Shown: one piece after another, positions 29,103-39,159 of the stretch | Position numbering within the stretch: the first letter of the stretch is position 1 | How the letters are laid out: each line of letters opens with the position of its first letter | NCBI RefSeq assembly: GCF_002097715.1 | Contig: NZ_CP020737.1 | Coordinates: 1,116,001 to 1,180,000, forward strand | Source: Burkholderia ubonensis subsp. mesacidophila | GTDB taxonomy: Bacteria > Pseudomonadota > Gammaproteobacteria > Burkholderiales > Burkholderiaceae | DNA: 64,000 nucleotides | Direction: 5' to 3' | Position numbers and translations under genes: made by a program | The notes under the pieces: generated by a model | What the model was told of the DNA's origin: nothing | Database searches by the model: none | What the model saw: only the letters and a program-made list of their open reading frames with translations

Positions 29103-30358
29103 GCGTGCTGCAGCAGCCGGTCGATCCGCTGCGACGCGGGCGGGTGCGAATAGTAGAAGGCCGTGTAGACCGGGTCGGGCGTCAGCGTCGACGCGTTGTC
29201 CTCGTACAGCTTCACGAGCGCGCTGACGAGATCCTGCGCGTCGGTCTGGCTGGCGGCGAACGCGTCCGCCTCGAATTCGTGCTTGCGCGACGTGAGGCTG
29301 CCGATCGGCGTCGCGAAGAACAGGAACACCGGGATCGCGAGGAAGAACAGCACGAGCGCCGCGCCGGCGTTGCTGGTGTCGAGCGACGGCGTGACGCCGA
29401 GCCCCGTGTAGAACCATACGCGCTGCGCGAGCCAGCCGAGCAGCGCGAGCAGCGCGAGGCTCAGCACGAACGACACGAGCATGCGTTTCATCACGTGGCG
29501 GCGCTTGAAATGGCCGAGCTCGTGCGCGAGCACGGCCTCGATTTCCTCGCCGGACAGGCGTGCGAGCAGCGTGTCGAAGAACACGATCCGCTTGGACGCG
29601 CCAAAGCCGGTGAAGTAAGCGTTCCCGTGCGCGGACCGGCGGCTGCCGTCCATCACGAACAGGCCCTTTGCCGCGAAGCCGCAGCGCTTCATCAGCGACT
29701 CGATGCGCGCGCGCAGCGCGTCGTCCTTCAGCGGCTCGAACTTGTTGAAGAGCGGGGCGATGAAGCTCGGGTAGATCAGCAGCACGAGCATCTGGAACGC
29801 GACCCAGACGATCCACGTCCACAGCCACCACAGGCTGCCGGCCTGGTTCATCAGCCACAGCACGACGAACAGCAGCGGCAGGCCGAGCGCGGCGCCGAGC
29901 AGCACGTTCTTCAGCATGTCGGTGAAGAACAGCCGCTTCGCCATCCGGTTGAAGCCGAAGCGCTGCTCGATGCCGAACTGGCGGTAATACTCGAACGGCA
30001 CGTCGACCACGCTCGTGATCGCGAACACCGCCGCGACGAGCGCGACCTGCTGCCCGTAGCCGCGGCCGAGCCAGCCGGACAGCAGCGCATCGAGCGCGCC
30101 GACGCCGCCGAGCAGCGTGAGGCCGACCAGCACGGCCGCGCTGACGACGATTTCGAGCATCGTCAGCCGGGTGCGCTCGACCGTATAGTCGGCCGCGCGC
30201 TGGTGGGCGTTCAGCGGGATGGTGGCGCTGAACCGGGCAGGCACGCTGTTGCGGTGCGCGGCGACGAAGCGGATCTGCCGCGACGCGAGCCACAGCTTGG
30301 TGACGACCATCGCGAGCACGGCGAGCGCGAACAGCAGGGTGAACGAAAAAGGTGACAT
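29099..30358 (-). CDS. M48-family membrane metalloprotease (Ste24/CAAX-type)
   Basis: 419-residue integral membrane zinc protease. Several membrane helices flank the active site HELGH (in [19 protein letters not shown]). The downstream zinc-ligand glutamate is in [11 protein letters not shown]. The N-terminal domain with [16 protein letters not shown] is typical of Ste24-like CAAX proteases, a family that in bacteria probably has a protein quality-control role like HtpX. The ATG at 30358 is preferred; a TTG four codons upstream is in frame. Its end overlaps rsgA by four bases. It is divergent from orn. Confidence 0.9.
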   Translation of the reverse strand: MSPFSFTLLFALAVLAMVVTKLWLASRQIRFVAAHRNSVPARFSATIPLNAHQRAADYTVERTRLTMLEIVVSAAVLVGLTLLGGVGALDALLSGWLGRGYGQQVALVAAVFAITSVVDVPFEYYRQFGIEQRFGFNRMAKRLFFTDMLKNVLLGAALGLPLLFVVLWLMNQAGSLWWLWTWIVWVAFQMLVLLIYPSFIAPLFNKFEPLKDDALRARIESLMKRCGFAAKGLFVMDGSRRSAHGNAYFTGFGASKRIVFFDTLLARLSGEEIEAVLAHELGHFKRRHVMKRMLVSFVLSLALLALLGWLAQRVWFYTGLGVTPSLDTSNAGAALVLFFLAIPVFLFFATPIGSLTSRKHEFEADAFAASQTDAQDLVSALVKLYEDNASTLTPDPVYTAFYYSHPPASQRIDRLLQHA

Positions 30359-30386
30359 CGAAGGCGCCAAAGGGTTCTATGCGAGA

Positions 30387-30392
30387 ATTATA
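30387..30392 (-). promoter_or_regulatory. Possible -10 box of the M48 protease-rsgA unit
   Basis: A perfect TATAAT on the minus strand lies about 29 bases upstream of the protease ATG. No clear -35 is seen. Confidence 0.4.
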
Positions 30393-30475
30393 TGTTCTTG
30401 CGGACCGGGCCCGCTGACGCGAAACCGGCCGCCGGGGCGGCGCCGCGCGCCGTCCGCCATTTTCCAGGATGACTC

Positions 30476-31096
30476 ATGACCGATACCCCCACTTCCGCCA
30501 GCCAGCCCGAACTCGTGCGCAACGAGCTGAATCTCGTCTGGCTCGACATGGAAATGACGGGCCTCGACCCGGATAACGACCGCATCATCGAGATCGCGGT
30601 CGTCGTGACCAATTCGACGCTCGAGATCGCGGTCGAAGGCCCGGTGTTCGCGATCCACCAGAGCGACGAGACGCTCGCGAAGATGGACGACTGGAACAAG
30701 AGCACGCACGGCCGCTCGGGCCTGATCGACCGCGTGCGCGCATCGACCGTGACCGAAGCGGACGCCGCCGCGCAGCTCCAGGCGTTCCTCGCGCAGTACG
30801 TGTCGCCCGGCAAGTCGCCGATGTGCGGCAACTCGATCTGCCAGGACCGCCGCTTCATGGCGCGCTGGATGCCGGACTTCGAGCGCTTCTTCCACTACCG
30901 CAACCTCGACGTCAGCACGCTCAAGGAGCTGTGCCGCCGCTGGCAGCCGGCGATCTACAAGGGCTTCCAGAAGCGCGCGATGCATACGGCACTGGCCGAC
31001 ATCCACGAGTCGATCGACGAGCTGAAGTACTACCGCGAGCATTTCCTGATCCCGGCCACGCCGGCGCCCGCCGGCGAATCCGCGCCGGCCGCCTGA
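30476..31096 (+). CDS. orn: Oligoribonuclease
   Basis: DEDDh 3'-5' exonuclease that removes di- and short oligonucleotides, including pGpG from c-di-GMP turnover. The 206 residues contain [22 protein letters not shown] (ExoI, Asp and Glu), the central [16 protein letters not shown] and the ExoIII stretch [22 protein letters not shown] with catalytic His and Asp. A short N-terminal extension and an Ala/Pro tail are present. It is divergent from the M48 protease-rsgA unit. Confidence 0.97.
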   Translation: MTDTPTSASQPELVRNELNLVWLDMEMTGLDPDNDRIIEIAVVVTNSTLEIAVEGPVFAIHQSDETLAKMDDWNKSTHGRSGLIDRVRASTVTEADAAAQLQAFLAQYVSPGKSPMCGNSICQDRRFMARWMPDFERFFHYRNLDVSTLKELCRRWQPAIYKGFQKRAMHTALADIHESIDELKYYREHFLIPATPAPAGESAPAA

Positions 31097-31124
31097 GCGG
31101 GCCGGCTCGCTCCGCCGCGCCGCG

Positions 31125-31742
31125 TCAGCGCGGCGCGCGCTGCGCGCTCTTCGGCCGGAATGCCGCGACCACCGCGGCGTTGGTCTCGATGTACGGACCG
31201 CCGATCAGGTCGACGCAGTAGGGCACCGCGGCGAAGATGCCGGGCACGGTGGCCCGGCCGTCCGCGTCGCGCAGCCCTTCGAGGGTTTCCTTGATCGATT
31301 TCGGCTGGCCCGGCAGGTTGATGATCAGCGCCGCATGGTCGGCCGTCTCGCGGATCACCGCGACCTGCCGCGACAGGATCGCGGTCGGCACGAAATTCAG
31401 GCTGATCTGCCGCATCTGCTCGCCGAATCCCGGCATTTCCTTCGTCGCCACCGCGAGCGTCGCCTCGGGCGTCACGTCGCGGCGCGCGGGGCCGGTGCCG
31501 CCCGTCGTCAGCACGAGGTCGCAGCCGGCCGTGTCGACCAGCTCGACGAGCGTCGCGGAGATCGTCGCGGGGTCGTCCTGGATCAGCCGCGTCTCGGCGC
31601 GCCACGGCGAGCTCAGCGCGGCGGCGAGCCAGTCCTGCAGCGCCGGAATGCCCTTGTCCTCGTAGACGCCGGTGCTCGCGCGGTCGCTGATCGACACGAG
31701 GCCGACCACCAGCTCGTCGGGATGGTTACGCGTCGTCGTCAT
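31125..31742 (-). CDS. mog: Molybdopterin adenylyltransferase (Mog/MoaB family)
   Basis: Activates molybdopterin by adenylylation before molybdate insertion. The 205-residue MoCF-domain protein has [19 protein letters not shown] at the start and the nucleotide-binding [17 protein letters not shown] near residue 80-96. [14 protein letters not shown] follows. The C-terminal IGGPYIETN segment is typical of Mog. The start overlaps the end of yjgA by 17 bases, so translation is probably coupled to it. No other molybdenum cofactor gene is in the window. Confidence 0.9.
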   Translation of the reverse strand: MTTTRNHPDELVVGLVSISDRASTGVYEDKGIPALQDWLAAALSSPWRAETRLIQDDPATISATLVELVDTAGCDLVLTTGGTGPARRDVTPEATLAVATKEMPGFGEQMRQISLNFVPTAILSRQVAVIRETADHAALIINLPGQPKSIKETLEGLRDADGRATVPGIFAAVPYCVDLIGGPYIETNAAVVAAFRPKSAQRAPR

Positions 31743-32328
31743 GATCGTCTCCGGCGGACTCGACTTCCTCGTCGTCCGCGCCAGGCGCGCCGCTCGCGGT
31801 CTTGATCCACTGGAACAGCTCGCGGTAGTAGCGCGGCGGCTTGTTCTGCTGCGCCTCCCTGCGGGCATTGCGGATCAGCGTGCGGCCTTCCTGCACGTCG
31901 GCGTCCGGATGCTGGCGCACGAATTCGGTCAGCGCGTCGTCGTCGGCGAGCAGCTTCTCGCGGGTGCGTTCGATCCAGTGCAGGCGGGCCGTCGCGGCCT
32001 TGTTCACGCCGCGCTGCGCGTCGAGCGCCGTGCGCAGCGCGCCCGTCTCGTCGTCGGTCAGCGAGCGCATCACGCGGCCGACATACTGGAGCTGGCGGCG
32101 CTTGCCTTCGTGATCGGTGATGCGGCGCGCCTCGCGCACCGCGTCCGCGAGGTCTTCGGGTATCGGCATGCGCTTGAGCGCATCCTTCGGCAGGTCGACG
32201 AGCGCCTGGCCGAGTTCCTGCAGCGCGTGCATTTCGCGCTTCAACTGGGATTTGCTGGGGCGATCGTAGCCGTGGCCGGCGTCGTCGTCGGCGTGCTCGA
32301 TCGGCTGAATACGGGTTTTGCGTGTCAT
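31726..32328 (-). CDS. yjgA: Ribosome biogenesis factor YjgA (DUF615)
   Basis: Acidic-tailed protein of the DUF615 family that associates with late 50S precursors in E. coli. The 200 residues start [12 protein letters not shown] and contain [30 protein letters not shown] and [17 protein letters not shown], all family hallmarks. The end is strongly acidic ([16 protein letters not shown]). An in-frame ATG three codons upstream is possible. It overlaps mog by 17 bases and is divergent from pmbA. Confidence 0.93.
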   Translation of the reverse strand: MTRKTRIQPIEHADDDAGHGYDRPSKSQLKREMHALQELGQALVDLPKDALKRMPIPEDLADAVREARRITDHEGKRRQLQYVGRVMRSLTDDETGALRTALDAQRGVNKAATARLHWIERTREKLLADDDALTEFVRQHPDADVQEGRTLIRNARREAQQNKPPRYYRELFQWIKTASGAPGADDEEVESAGDDHDDDA

Positions 32329-32536
32329 GGGCGGCATTGTATCGCGCCGCGGCCGCCCCCAGCTTCTCCGTTGCGGCGTCCCGGGCCTGAAATGAAACGG
32401 CCCCCACGCTCACTGCGTTCGCTGCCCCCGAGGTGGCGATCAGTGCGCTTGGGGCGGCCCGGCGCACACTGATATGATCGCGGGATACGACATTTTGAAC
32501 ACGCGGGCCGCGAGCCCGTCACCGGATAAAACGAAG

Positions 32537-33907
32537 ATGGCTGCCAATCTCGACACCCAAGCGCGCTATTTCCCGCATACGCAGGATCAGCTGAAAGAAA
32601 TCGCCTCGGACATCCTCCGGCACGCGAAGGCGCTCGGCGCGTCGGACGCCGCGACCGAAATCTCCGAAGGCGACGGCCTGTCGGTGTCGGTGCGCCGCGG
32701 CGAGGTCGAGACGATCGAGCACAATCGCGACAAGATGGTCGGCGTGACCGTGTTCATCGGCAAGAAGCGCGGCAATGCGAGCACGTCGGATTTCTCGCCG
32801 GCCGCGATCAAGGACACCGTCGCCGCCGCGTACAACATCGCGCGCTTCACCGCCGAGGACGACGCGGCCGGGCTCGCCGAAGCCGAGCTGCTCGAGACGG
32901 CGCCGCGCGACCTCGACCTCTACCACCCGTGGGACCTGTCCGCCGACGACGCGGTCGAGATTGCCCGCCGCGCGGAAGACGCCGCGTTCGCGGTCAGCCC
33001 GCAGATCCGCAATTCGGAAGGCGCGAGCGTGTCCGCGCAGCATTCGCAGTTCGTGCTCGCGACGTCGCGCGGCTTCCTCGCAGGCTACCCGTATTCGCGC
33101 CACTACATCGCGTGCGCGCCGATCGCGGGCAGCGGCCGCCACATGCAGCGCGACGACTGGTACACGTCGAAGCGCAGCGCGGCCGACCTCGCGGCGCCGG
33201 AAGCGGTCGGGCGGTATGCGGCCGAGCGCGCGCTCGCGCGGATGAACGCGCGCCGCCTCGACACCCGCAAGGTGCCGGTGCTGTTCGAGGCGCCGCTCGC
33301 GGCCGGGCTGCTCGGCGCGTTCGTGCAGGCGGTGAGCGGCGGCGCGCTGTATCGCAAGACCTCGTTCCTCGTCGACAGCCTCGGCAAGCCGGTGTTCGCG
33401 CCGCACGTGCAGATCGTCGAGGACCCGCACGTGCCGCGTGCGATGGGCAGCGCGCCGTTCGACGAGGAAGGCGTGCGCACGCGCGCGCGCGGCGTCGTCA
33501 AGGACGGCGTCGTCGAGGGCTATTTCCTGTCGACCTACTCGGCGCGCAAGCTCGGCACGCAGACGACCGGCAACGCCGGCGGCTCGCACAACCTCGCGCT
33601 GCGCAGCAGCAGCACGCAGTCGGGCGACGATTTCGACGCGATGCTGAAGAAGCTCGGCACGGGCCTGTTGCTGACCGAACTGATGGGGCAGGGCGTGAAC
33701 TACGTGACGGGCGACTATTCGCGCGGCGCGGCGGGGTTCTGGGTCGAGAACGGCGTGATCCAGTACCCGGTCGAGGAGATCACGGTCGCGAGCACGCTGC
33801 AGGAGATGTTCCGGCACATCGTCGCGATCGGCGCGGATTCGATCGTGCGCGGCACGAAGGAAACCGGCTCGGTGCTGATCGAGCAGATGACGATCGCCGG
33901 GCAGTAA
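32537..33907 (+). CDS. pmbA: TldE/PmbA-family metalloprotease subunit
   Basis: Partner of TldD in a two-subunit protease that matures peptides such as microcin B17 and removes peptides from the cytoplasm. PmbA itself lacks HExxH, and none is present. The 456 residues contain the N-terminal VSVRRGEVETIEHNRDKMVG-type region (residues ~45-66). The C-terminal QTTGNAGGSHNLALR and MGQGVNYVTGDYSRGAAGFWVENG (shown in parts) are TldE signatures. tldD is not in the window. Its promoter probably includes TATGAT at 32473-32478. It is divergent from yjgA, the usual proteobacterial pairing. Confidence 0.94.
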   Translation: MAANLDTQARYFPHTQDQLKEIASDILRHAKALGASDAATEISEGDGLSVSVRRGEVETIEHNRDKMVGVTVFIGKKRGNASTSDFSPAAIKDTVAAAYNIARFTAEDDAAGLAEAELLETAPRDLDLYHPWDLSADDAVEIARRAEDAAFAVSPQIRNSEGASVSAQHSQFVLATSRGFLAGYPYSRHYIACAPIAGSGRHMQRDDWYTSKRSAADLAAPEAVGRYAAERALARMNARRLDTRKVPVLFEAPLAAGLLGAFVQAVSGGALYRKTSFLVDSLGKPVFAPHVQIVEDPHVPRAMGSAPFDEEGVRTRARGVVKDGVVEGYFLSTYSARKLGTQTTGNAGGSHNLALRSSSTQSGDDFDAMLKKLGTGLLLTELMGQGVNYVTGDYSRGAAGFWVENGVIQYPVEEITVASTLQEMFRHIVAIGADSIVRGTKETGSVLIEQMTIAGQ

Positions 33908-33939
33908 GCCGCGCCGGCCAGGCCGGTGCACCGACAAAC

Positions 33940-33975
33940 AAAGCCCGATCGGCGAATCGCCGGTCGGGCTTTTTC
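33940..33975. terminator. Bidirectional terminator between pmbA and folA
   Basis: A long stem built on AAGCCCGA/TCGGGCTT (33941-33948 with 33964-33971) continues inward with an extra six pairs and has T and A tracts at its ends. Confidence 0.85.
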
Positions 33976-33986
33976 ATGGGCGCGCG

Positions 33987-34487
33987 TCAGCCGCGCCTTT
34001 TCTCGTAGACGACGAACGCGTAGCCGAACGTGTTCGGCGCGGCGGCCTGGTGCGGATCGCGCGACACTTCCTGCCAGTGCACGGGATCGGGCGCGGGGAA
34101 CGACGCGTCGCCGTCGAAGTCGGCGTCGATCTCGGTGACGACCAGCTTGTCGGCAAGCGCGAGGCCTTCCGCGTAGAGCTGCGCGCCGCCGATCAGGAAC
34201 GCCTCGGGCGCGCCGTCGCGCGCGGCGAGCGCAAGCGCATCGGCGAGCGACGTGACGGTGTCGCAGCCGTCGAAGCGGCGCGACGCGTCGCGCGTGACGA
34301 CGATGTTGCGGCGCCCCGGCAGCGGCCGGCCGATCGATTCGTGGGTCTTGCGCCCCATCACGATCGGCGCGCCCATCGTCGTGCGCTTGAAGAAGGCGAG
34401 ATCCTCGGGAAGTTTCCAGGGCAGCTGGTTGTCGCGGCCGATGATGCCGTTGCGGGCGCGCGCGACGATCAGGGTCAGCGTCGTCAT
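33987..34487 (-). CDS. folA: Dihydrofolate reductase
   Basis: Reduces dihydrofolate with NADPH and works with thymidylate synthase. The 166 residues begin [21 protein letters not shown] and contain [16 protein letters not shown] with the catalytic acid. [17 protein letters not shown] and the second nucleotide loop [11 protein letters not shown] are also present. Length is normal. thyA, the enzyme of the same cycle, lies 9.7 kb away on the other side of the amyloid-like locus and faces away from it. Confidence 0.97.
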   Translation of the reverse strand: MTTLTLIVARARNGIIGRDNQLPWKLPEDLAFFKRTTMGAPIVMGRKTHESIGRPLPGRRNIVVTRDASRRFDGCDTVTSLADALALAARDGAPEAFLIGGAQLYAEGLALADKLVVTEIDADFDGDASFPAPDPVHWQEVSRDPHQAAAPNTFGYAFVVYEKRRG

Positions 34488-34604
34488 GAAGGTAGAAAGA
34501 GGGGGAAAGCCGGAATGGCGCCGATTCTACCGGATTGCGGGCACGCGTCGGGCGGCGCGCGCCGCCCGACGCCAGCGTTCACATCGTCGCGGATGCGAAC
34601 GCGC

Positions 34605-36080
34605 CTAGTGCCCGGGTTCGTCGTCGCTCGCCGCCGCACGCTGCTCGGTGCCGGACGGGTCGCGCAACCCGTGCGAGCCCATCAGCCGGTAGAGCGTGAC
34701 GCGCGAAATGCCGAGCTCCGCGGCCGCTTCCGCGAGCCGGTGCCGGTGGCGCAGCAGCGCCGCTTCGATCGCGCGTTTCTCCGCGCGTTCGCGGGCTTCA
34801 GCAAGCGTCGTCGACTGCTGCGCCGTGTACTGTCCGAGATCGAGGTCAGCCGCCGAGATCAGCCGGCTGTCGGCCATCACGATCGCGCGGCGAATCCGGT
34901 TGATCAGTTCGCGCACGTTGCCCGGCCACGGGTAGTTGTACATCGCCTCGACCGCGCACGGCGTGAAGCCGCGGATCCTGCGCGCGCCGTCGCTGCGGAA
35001 TTTCAGCAGCACGTGATGCGCGAGCAACTCGATGTCCTTGCCGCGCGCGCGCAGCGGCGGCTCGTCGATGCGCAAGACGCACAGCCGGTGGAACAGGTCC
35101 GCGCGAAACTGGCCGTCGCGCATCGCCGCTTCGAGGTCGACGTGGGTCGCCGAGATGATCCGCACGTCGATCGCGATCGATTCGTGGCCGCCGAGCCGCT
35201 CGATCCGGCCTTCCTGCAGGAAGCGCAGCATGCTCGCCTGGCTCTCGAGCGGCATGTCGCCGATCTCGTCGAGGAACAGTGTGCCGCCGTGCGCGGCCTC
35301 GACGCGGCCGATCTTGCGCTGGTTCGCGCCGGTGAACGCGCCGCGCTCGTAGCCGAACAGTTCCGACTGCAGCAGGTGATGCGGAATCGCGCCGCAGTTG
35401 ATCGCGACGAACGGCGCCTTGCGGCGCATCGAGCGCTCGTGGATCGCGAGCGCGGTCAGCTCCTTGCCGGTGCCCGATTCGCCGGAGATGAACACGGTCG
35501 CGTCGGTGTTCGCGACCTTGCGGATCGTGCGGAACAGCTGCTGCATCGCGTCGCAGGTGCCGACCATCTCGTCGTCGCCGGTCGCCGCCACGTCGGTCGC
35601 GAGCTCGAGATCGCACAGCGTCACCATCCCGTATGCGTGACCGACCAGATAGTCGATCGTGGTATGGGTCGGCGGCCCCTTCACGTAGTCGAAGCAGCAC
35701 TGGCGAATCAGCTTGCGAATGTCGGGCTCCGCGAGCCGCGCGGGATCGGCGAGCGCGATCCAGCCGATCTGCTGATGGCGCAGGATCGGCTCGAGCGCGG
35801 CGATGTCGCGCGGCGCAAAGCCGTCGAGATCGACGATGCCCGCATGCGCGAGCTCGGGCTTCACGAGCCGCTGCGCTTCGTGCGCGGATTTCGCGCACAG
35901 CACATCCCAGCGGCGCTCTCGCAGATGCGCGACAAGCGCCGCGTCGGGGTGGCGCGACAGATACACGAGTGGCCGGACTGCGGGCAGCTGGCCGGTCCCG
36001 GCCCCGTCCGAGTGCGCGATCGTCAGTCGCGGCACGATGCCCGGAGGGGTGATTGATGAGGCGGAGCGGGAGTCGTGCAC
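34605..36080 (-). CDS. Sigma-54 enhancer-binding activator, VpsR-like (last gene of amyloid-like cluster)
   Basis: 491-residue NtrC-type activator. An N-terminal VpsR-like receiver-type domain (about 35-150) is followed by an AAA+ core with Walker A GESGTGKE (200-207), the sigma-54 contact loop GAFTGA (247-252) and Walker [12 protein letters not shown]-terminal Fis-type HTH reads [19 protein letters not shown]. The start is GTG with GAGG five bases upstream. It lies 25 bases behind the FapF-like gene on the same strand, so it is probably the last gene of that operon. It resembles the c-di-GMP-linked VpsR/BerB regulators. The LFRS-type arginine motif of FleQ before VGT is not present (reads DDEM). 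Confidence 0.88.
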   Translation of the reverse strand: MHDSRSASSITPPGIVPRLTIAHSDGAGTGQLPAVRPLVYLSRHPDAALVAHLRERRWDVLCAKSAHEAQRLVKPELAHAGIVDLDGFAPRDIAALEPILRHQQIGWIALADPARLAEPDIRKLIRQCCFDYVKGPPTHTTIDYLVGHAYGMVTLCDLELATDVAATGDDEMVGTCDAMQQLFRTIRKVANTDATVFISGESGTGKELTALAIHERSMRRKAPFVAINCGAIPHHLLQSELFGYERGAFTGANQRKIGRVEAAHGGTLFLDEIGDMPLESQASMLRFLQEGRIERLGGHESIAIDVRIISATHVDLEAAMRDGQFRADLFHRLCVLRIDEPPLRARGKDIELLAHHVLLKFRSDGARRIRGFTPCAVEAMYNYPWPGNVRELINRIRRAIVMADSRLISAADLDLGQYTAQQSTTLAEARERAEKRAIEAALLRHRHRLAEAAAELGISRVTLYRLMGSHGLRDPSGTEQRAAASDDEPGH

Positions 36081-36105
36081 AATAACCTCGCTAGGGTGGC
36101 GCGCT

Positions 36106-37485
36106 TCAGAACGTGTACGGGAAGCGCAGGCCGACGACGAAGTTCGGCGCGTCGGGCGTGAGCCCGATCGCGACCGACGCGTTCATCGTCAGGTGTTTGT
36201 TGAACACATGGTTGAGGCCGAAGCCCAGCGTCGACGCCGTCGTCTGGCTGCCCGGCACGCGCTGCCATTCGCCGCCCGGCGCCTGCGTCCGGGTCGATGG
36301 CTCGATCGCCATCGTGTAGGAGATGCTTGCCGAGTCGCGCTCCGAGAACGCGAGCGCGACGCCGCCGCCGAACTGGACGATGTCACCGAGCTTCACCTTC
36401 GCGGGCTGCGTCTGGCCGACCACCGAAGAGATGTCGGAGAACGAGCGCGCGACGTTGTACGTGTAGGACACGCTGCCGAACAGCACGACCGGGTCGTAGG
36501 TCTTCAACGCCGACACGCCGGCCGTGATGCTCCAGAAGCCGGTGCCGGTCGGCAGCTTGCTCGGCGAGACGAGGTTCGTGTTGTTCGGGTCGGACTGCAG
36601 CAGCTTGATGCCGAACGGCGACGTGCCGGTCGGCGCCTTCACGCGCAGGCTGCCGACGATGTCCGGCACGCTGCCGTGTTCCTTCACGAACTGGTAGTAG
36701 ACGCCGAAGTTCACGTCGCCGAGCGCATGCGAATTCACCGACGTGTCGGACAGCGTATTCGCCGCGCCGCCGGCGCCGCCGTTGATGAAGGTCGACGTGC
36801 GGTACATGTACGGCACGTCGGCGTCGACGCTGATGCGGTCGGTGAGCCCGTAGCGGACGTCCACGTCGGACATCAGCTGGTGCGACTTCGTCTGGCCGAG
36901 ATTCAGGTTGCCGAGGAAGATCGCGTCGAGCGCGAGGAAGCCGGAGAGCTGCAATTGCCGGCGGTCGTAATAGGTATCGCTGATCCCCCAGTCGATCGTC
37001 AGCTTCCGGTCGAACAGCGGCGCGTGCTCGCGCTGCGCGACCGCTTCCTCGGCGGCCGTGCGGGTGGGTTCCGCGGCCTTCTGCGTGGTGCCGATCGCGC
37101 CGGGCGCGCCCGTTTCGGCGGCGCCCGAGCCGCCGGGCGGCGGCGGATTGACCGGCACGCCGGTCGCGGTGCCGGTGCCTTCGCCGGGCGCGGGCGTGAC
37201 CGGCGTGTACTGCGACATCAGCGTCGCAGGCGCGGCCTCGCCGGGGCCGCCCGGTTCGCCGCGGCCGCGACGCGCCATCTCGAGATCGACGACCTGGCGT
37301 TCGAGCGCGTCGATCTTGCGCTGTTGTTCATCGACGACTTTCATCAGCGTGTTGAGCCGTTGTTCGAGCGACTGGTCGGTGAGCGCCTGTGCGTGCGCGC
37401 ATTGCATGAAAACGAAGCAGAGCACCGCGGCCGGAATGGCGGCAAGCGCGGCGCGCGGCTGACTTGTTGACGACTTGTGAGACAT
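36106..37485 (-). CDS. FapF-like outer-membrane channel (coiled coil plus beta-barrel)
   Basis: 459-residue outer-membrane protein. The signal peptide ends AHAQA (about residue 33) and a heptad coiled coil (LEQRLNTLMKVVDEQQRKI and on, about 38-72) follows. A Pro/Gly/Thr-rich linker (73-145) leads to a region of alternating beta-strands (150-459) ending in the aromatic FPYTF expected for BAM-inserted barrels. This order matches FapF, the trimeric amyloid export channel of Pseudomonas, in which the coiled coil trimerises and a helix plugs the pore. AAGGAA precedes the ATG. The fap-like neighbours support the role. Confidence 0.75.
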   Translation of the reverse strand: MSHKSSTSQPRAALAAIPAAVLCFVFMQCAHAQALTDQSLEQRLNTLMKVVDEQQRKIDALERQVVDLEMARRGRGEPGGPGEAAPATLMSQYTPVTPAPGEGTGTATGVPVNPPPPGGSGAAETGAPGAIGTTQKAAEPTRTAAEEAVAQREHAPLFDRKLTIDWGISDTYYDRRQLQLSGFLALDAIFLGNLNLGQTKSHQLMSDVDVRYGLTDRISVDADVPYMYRTSTFINGGAGGAANTLSDTSVNSHALGDVNFGVYYQFVKEHGSVPDIVGSLRVKAPTGTSPFGIKLLQSDPNNTNLVSPSKLPTGTGFWSITAGVSALKTYDPVVLFGSVSYTYNVARSFSDISSVVGQTQPAKVKLGDIVQFGGGVALAFSERDSASISYTMAIEPSTRTQAPGGEWQRVPGSQTTASTLGFGLNHVFNKHLTMNASVAIGLTPDAPNFVVGLRFPYTF

Positions 37486-37503
37486 TTCCTTCCCCCCGGA
37501 TGG

Positions 37504-37545
37504 AGCGGCTGCGAAACGAGCCAAGGGGTCCGCTCCGCAGCCGCT
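37504..37545 (-). repeat. Stem-loop in the FapE-FapF spacer
   Basis: Perfect 10-base arms AGCGGCTGCG/CGCAGCCGCT (37504-37513 and 37536-37545) enclose a 22-base loop. No T tract follows on the minus strand, so an mRNA-stability or processing structure is likelier than a terminator. Confidence 0.55.
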
Positions 37546-37600
37546 TGATACTGCACACGCAATCAGTGCATGTACGCAGTCGCGGCTCGCGCGCCGCCTG

Positions 37601-38428
37601 TCATCTCCTCACGAGGGCGCTGTTTTGCAGCGCCTGCAGGACGCCCATCTGACGGAGCGTTGCGGGTGACATCTGTTGCGTCTGCAACAGGATCTGCAAC
37701 TGGTTCGAGACGATCTGGCGATTGCCTGCGACCTGCAGCAGTTGCGCGATCGAGCCGGCCTGCTGGTTGGCTGCCGGAGTGATCGACTGGGTGGCGATCC
37801 CGGCGGGTGTCTGCAAGACGAGCGAGACCCCGTTGCGGGTGAATGAGGCACCGGCCTTCACCGTGCTCGACGTATCGGTTGCGAACGCGCTGGTATTGGA
37901 GGTCGAGCCGGGCAGCGGGGCTGGCGACGGGTTTTGCGCATTGAAATCGATGACGGCGGTGTTGGTGCCGGCGTTGTTGTTGCCCGCGACCTGCGTGACC
38001 TGCGAAATGCCGTTGACCGATACCGCTTGCCCGCCCGTCGCGACGGCGTGCGGGTCCGCGCCGCTCGGCGCGCCGTCGCCGTCGACGACTTTCGCGAGCG
38101 TCGTGACATGCGCGTTGTGCCGGTTGGCGGCATTCGTGGCGGCCGTCAGCGTGCCTTGCGCGATCGCACGGGCGCCGTTCGGCAGTTGCCATTGGGACAC
38201 CAGGTTCACGACGACCCCGGAGATCATCGAGGCGTCGGCAAATTTGCCGGTCTGGTGGGCGAGGACGTCGTCGTCGACGAGCTGCATGGCCGGTGCAGGC
38301 ATGTGACTGTCGAACGGACGCAATGCATTGAGCGCGCCGGGCGCGTTCTCGGCTGCAACGGCGCTGCTCGCGTAGCCACACATGGTGGCGCACCATGCGA
38401 GGCAGAGCGGCGAGAGGTAGCGTTTCAT
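37601..38428 (-). CDS. FapE-like exported protein
   Basis: 275-residue secreted protein with a signal peptide to about residue 26 (YASSAVAAE). The middle is rich in Asn, Thr, Ala and Ser. It carries one element VNGISQVTQVAGNNNAGTNT (about 138-157) resembling the amyloid repeat of the neighbouring FapB/FapC-like proteins. The C-terminal 100 residues are Gln-rich with helical character (SIAQLLQVAGNRQIVSNQLQ). Position between the C39 protease and the channel gene is that of fapE in Pseudomonas. In that system FapE is a minor fibril component. The assignment rests mainly on position and composition. Confidence 0.6.
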   Translation of the reverse strand: MKRYLSPLCLAWCATMCGYASSAVAAENAPGALNALRPFDSHMPAPAMQLVDDDVLAHQTGKFADASMISGVVVNLVSQWQLPNGARAIAQGTLTAATNAANRHNAHVTTLAKVVDGDGAPSGADPHAVATGGQAVSVNGISQVTQVAGNNNAGTNTAVIDFNAQNPSPAPLPGSTSNTSAFATDTSSTVKAGASFTRNGVSLVLQTPAGIATQSITPAANQQAGSIAQLLQVAGNRQIVSNQLQILLQTQQMSPATLRQMGVLQALQNSALVRR

Positions 38429-38434
38429 GACGGG

Positions 38435-39145
38435 TCAGAACAAGTCTGCCTTGATCAAGCCGAATTCGACGAAAGGAATCGCGGCGGAGCCCGTGTTGAG
38501 CGCCTGATCGCGCAACTTGAGCGCCAGCGATTCGTTGTTCTGCAAAAGAGGCGAGTCCTCCCTGAAGGGTTTTCCCAGCACGGCGAAGACGAGGCCGTTC
38601 CAGGTCTTGGCGAAATCCTGTTCGAGCAGGATGCGGTTGCCGAGCGCCGGGTCGGCGATGAAGATCCGGCCGTTTTCCGCATGCTTGACGATCACGAAGT
38701 GCTCGTAGCCGTCGAGATCCATCAGCACGAGCACGGGAATCTGCAGGTGGTACAGCGCGTCGATGCCGACCCGGAAGCCGCGGCCGCGCAGGCCGAGCGT
38801 CTCGACGAATTTCTTCATGTCGAGCATCGAGAAGCCGTTCTTGACCACGACTTCGGGCGTTGAGAACGCCATCATTCGCCGGATCATTTCGGTTTCCGGA
38901 ATGTCGATGTCGTAGCCGTACTTGAGCAGCGTGGCGAGCGCGGCGGAGCCGCAGCTGAAGTCAAACTGCTGGTTGACCACGTCGCGATAGCGCAGGTCGC
39001 GGATCGATTGCAGGTGCTTCGTGAGTGGCACACCCACGAGCGTGGACGCATCGATGCTCGATTGCGCAAAGGCCGCCGCGCACCAGACACCGCTTGCGAC
39101 GGTGACGGCAATGCGCAGTGACCTTCGCCGATGTTGCCCGGACAT
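38435..39145 (-). CDS. FapD-like C39 cysteine peptidase
   Basis: 236-residue periplasmic papain-like peptidase. The signal peptide ends about residue 28 (CAAAFAQ). The catalytic triad can be read as Cys65 (QFDFSCGSAALATLL), His149 (DLDGYEHFVIVKH) and Asp165 (IFIADPALGN). C39 domains usually process double-glycine leaders as part of ABC exporters. Here the domain stands alone and is exported, as in FapD of the Pseudomonas amyloid system, where it is needed for fibril secretion. It is six bases from the FapE-like gene. A GGGAGA ribosome site is present. Confidence 0.82.
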   Translation of the reverse strand: MSGQHRRRSLRIAVTVASGVWCAAAFAQSSIDASTLVGVPLTKHLQSIRDLRYRDVVNQQFDFSCGSAALATLLKYGYDIDIPETEMIRRMMAFSTPEVVVKNGFSMLDMKKFVETLGLRGRGFRVGIDALYHLQIPVLVLMDLDGYEHFVIVKHAENGRIFIADPALGNRILLEQDFAKTWNGLVFAVLGKPFREDSPLLQNNESLALKLRDQALNTGSAAIPFVEFGLIKADLF

Positions 39146-39159
39146 GCTGTTCTCCCGCT

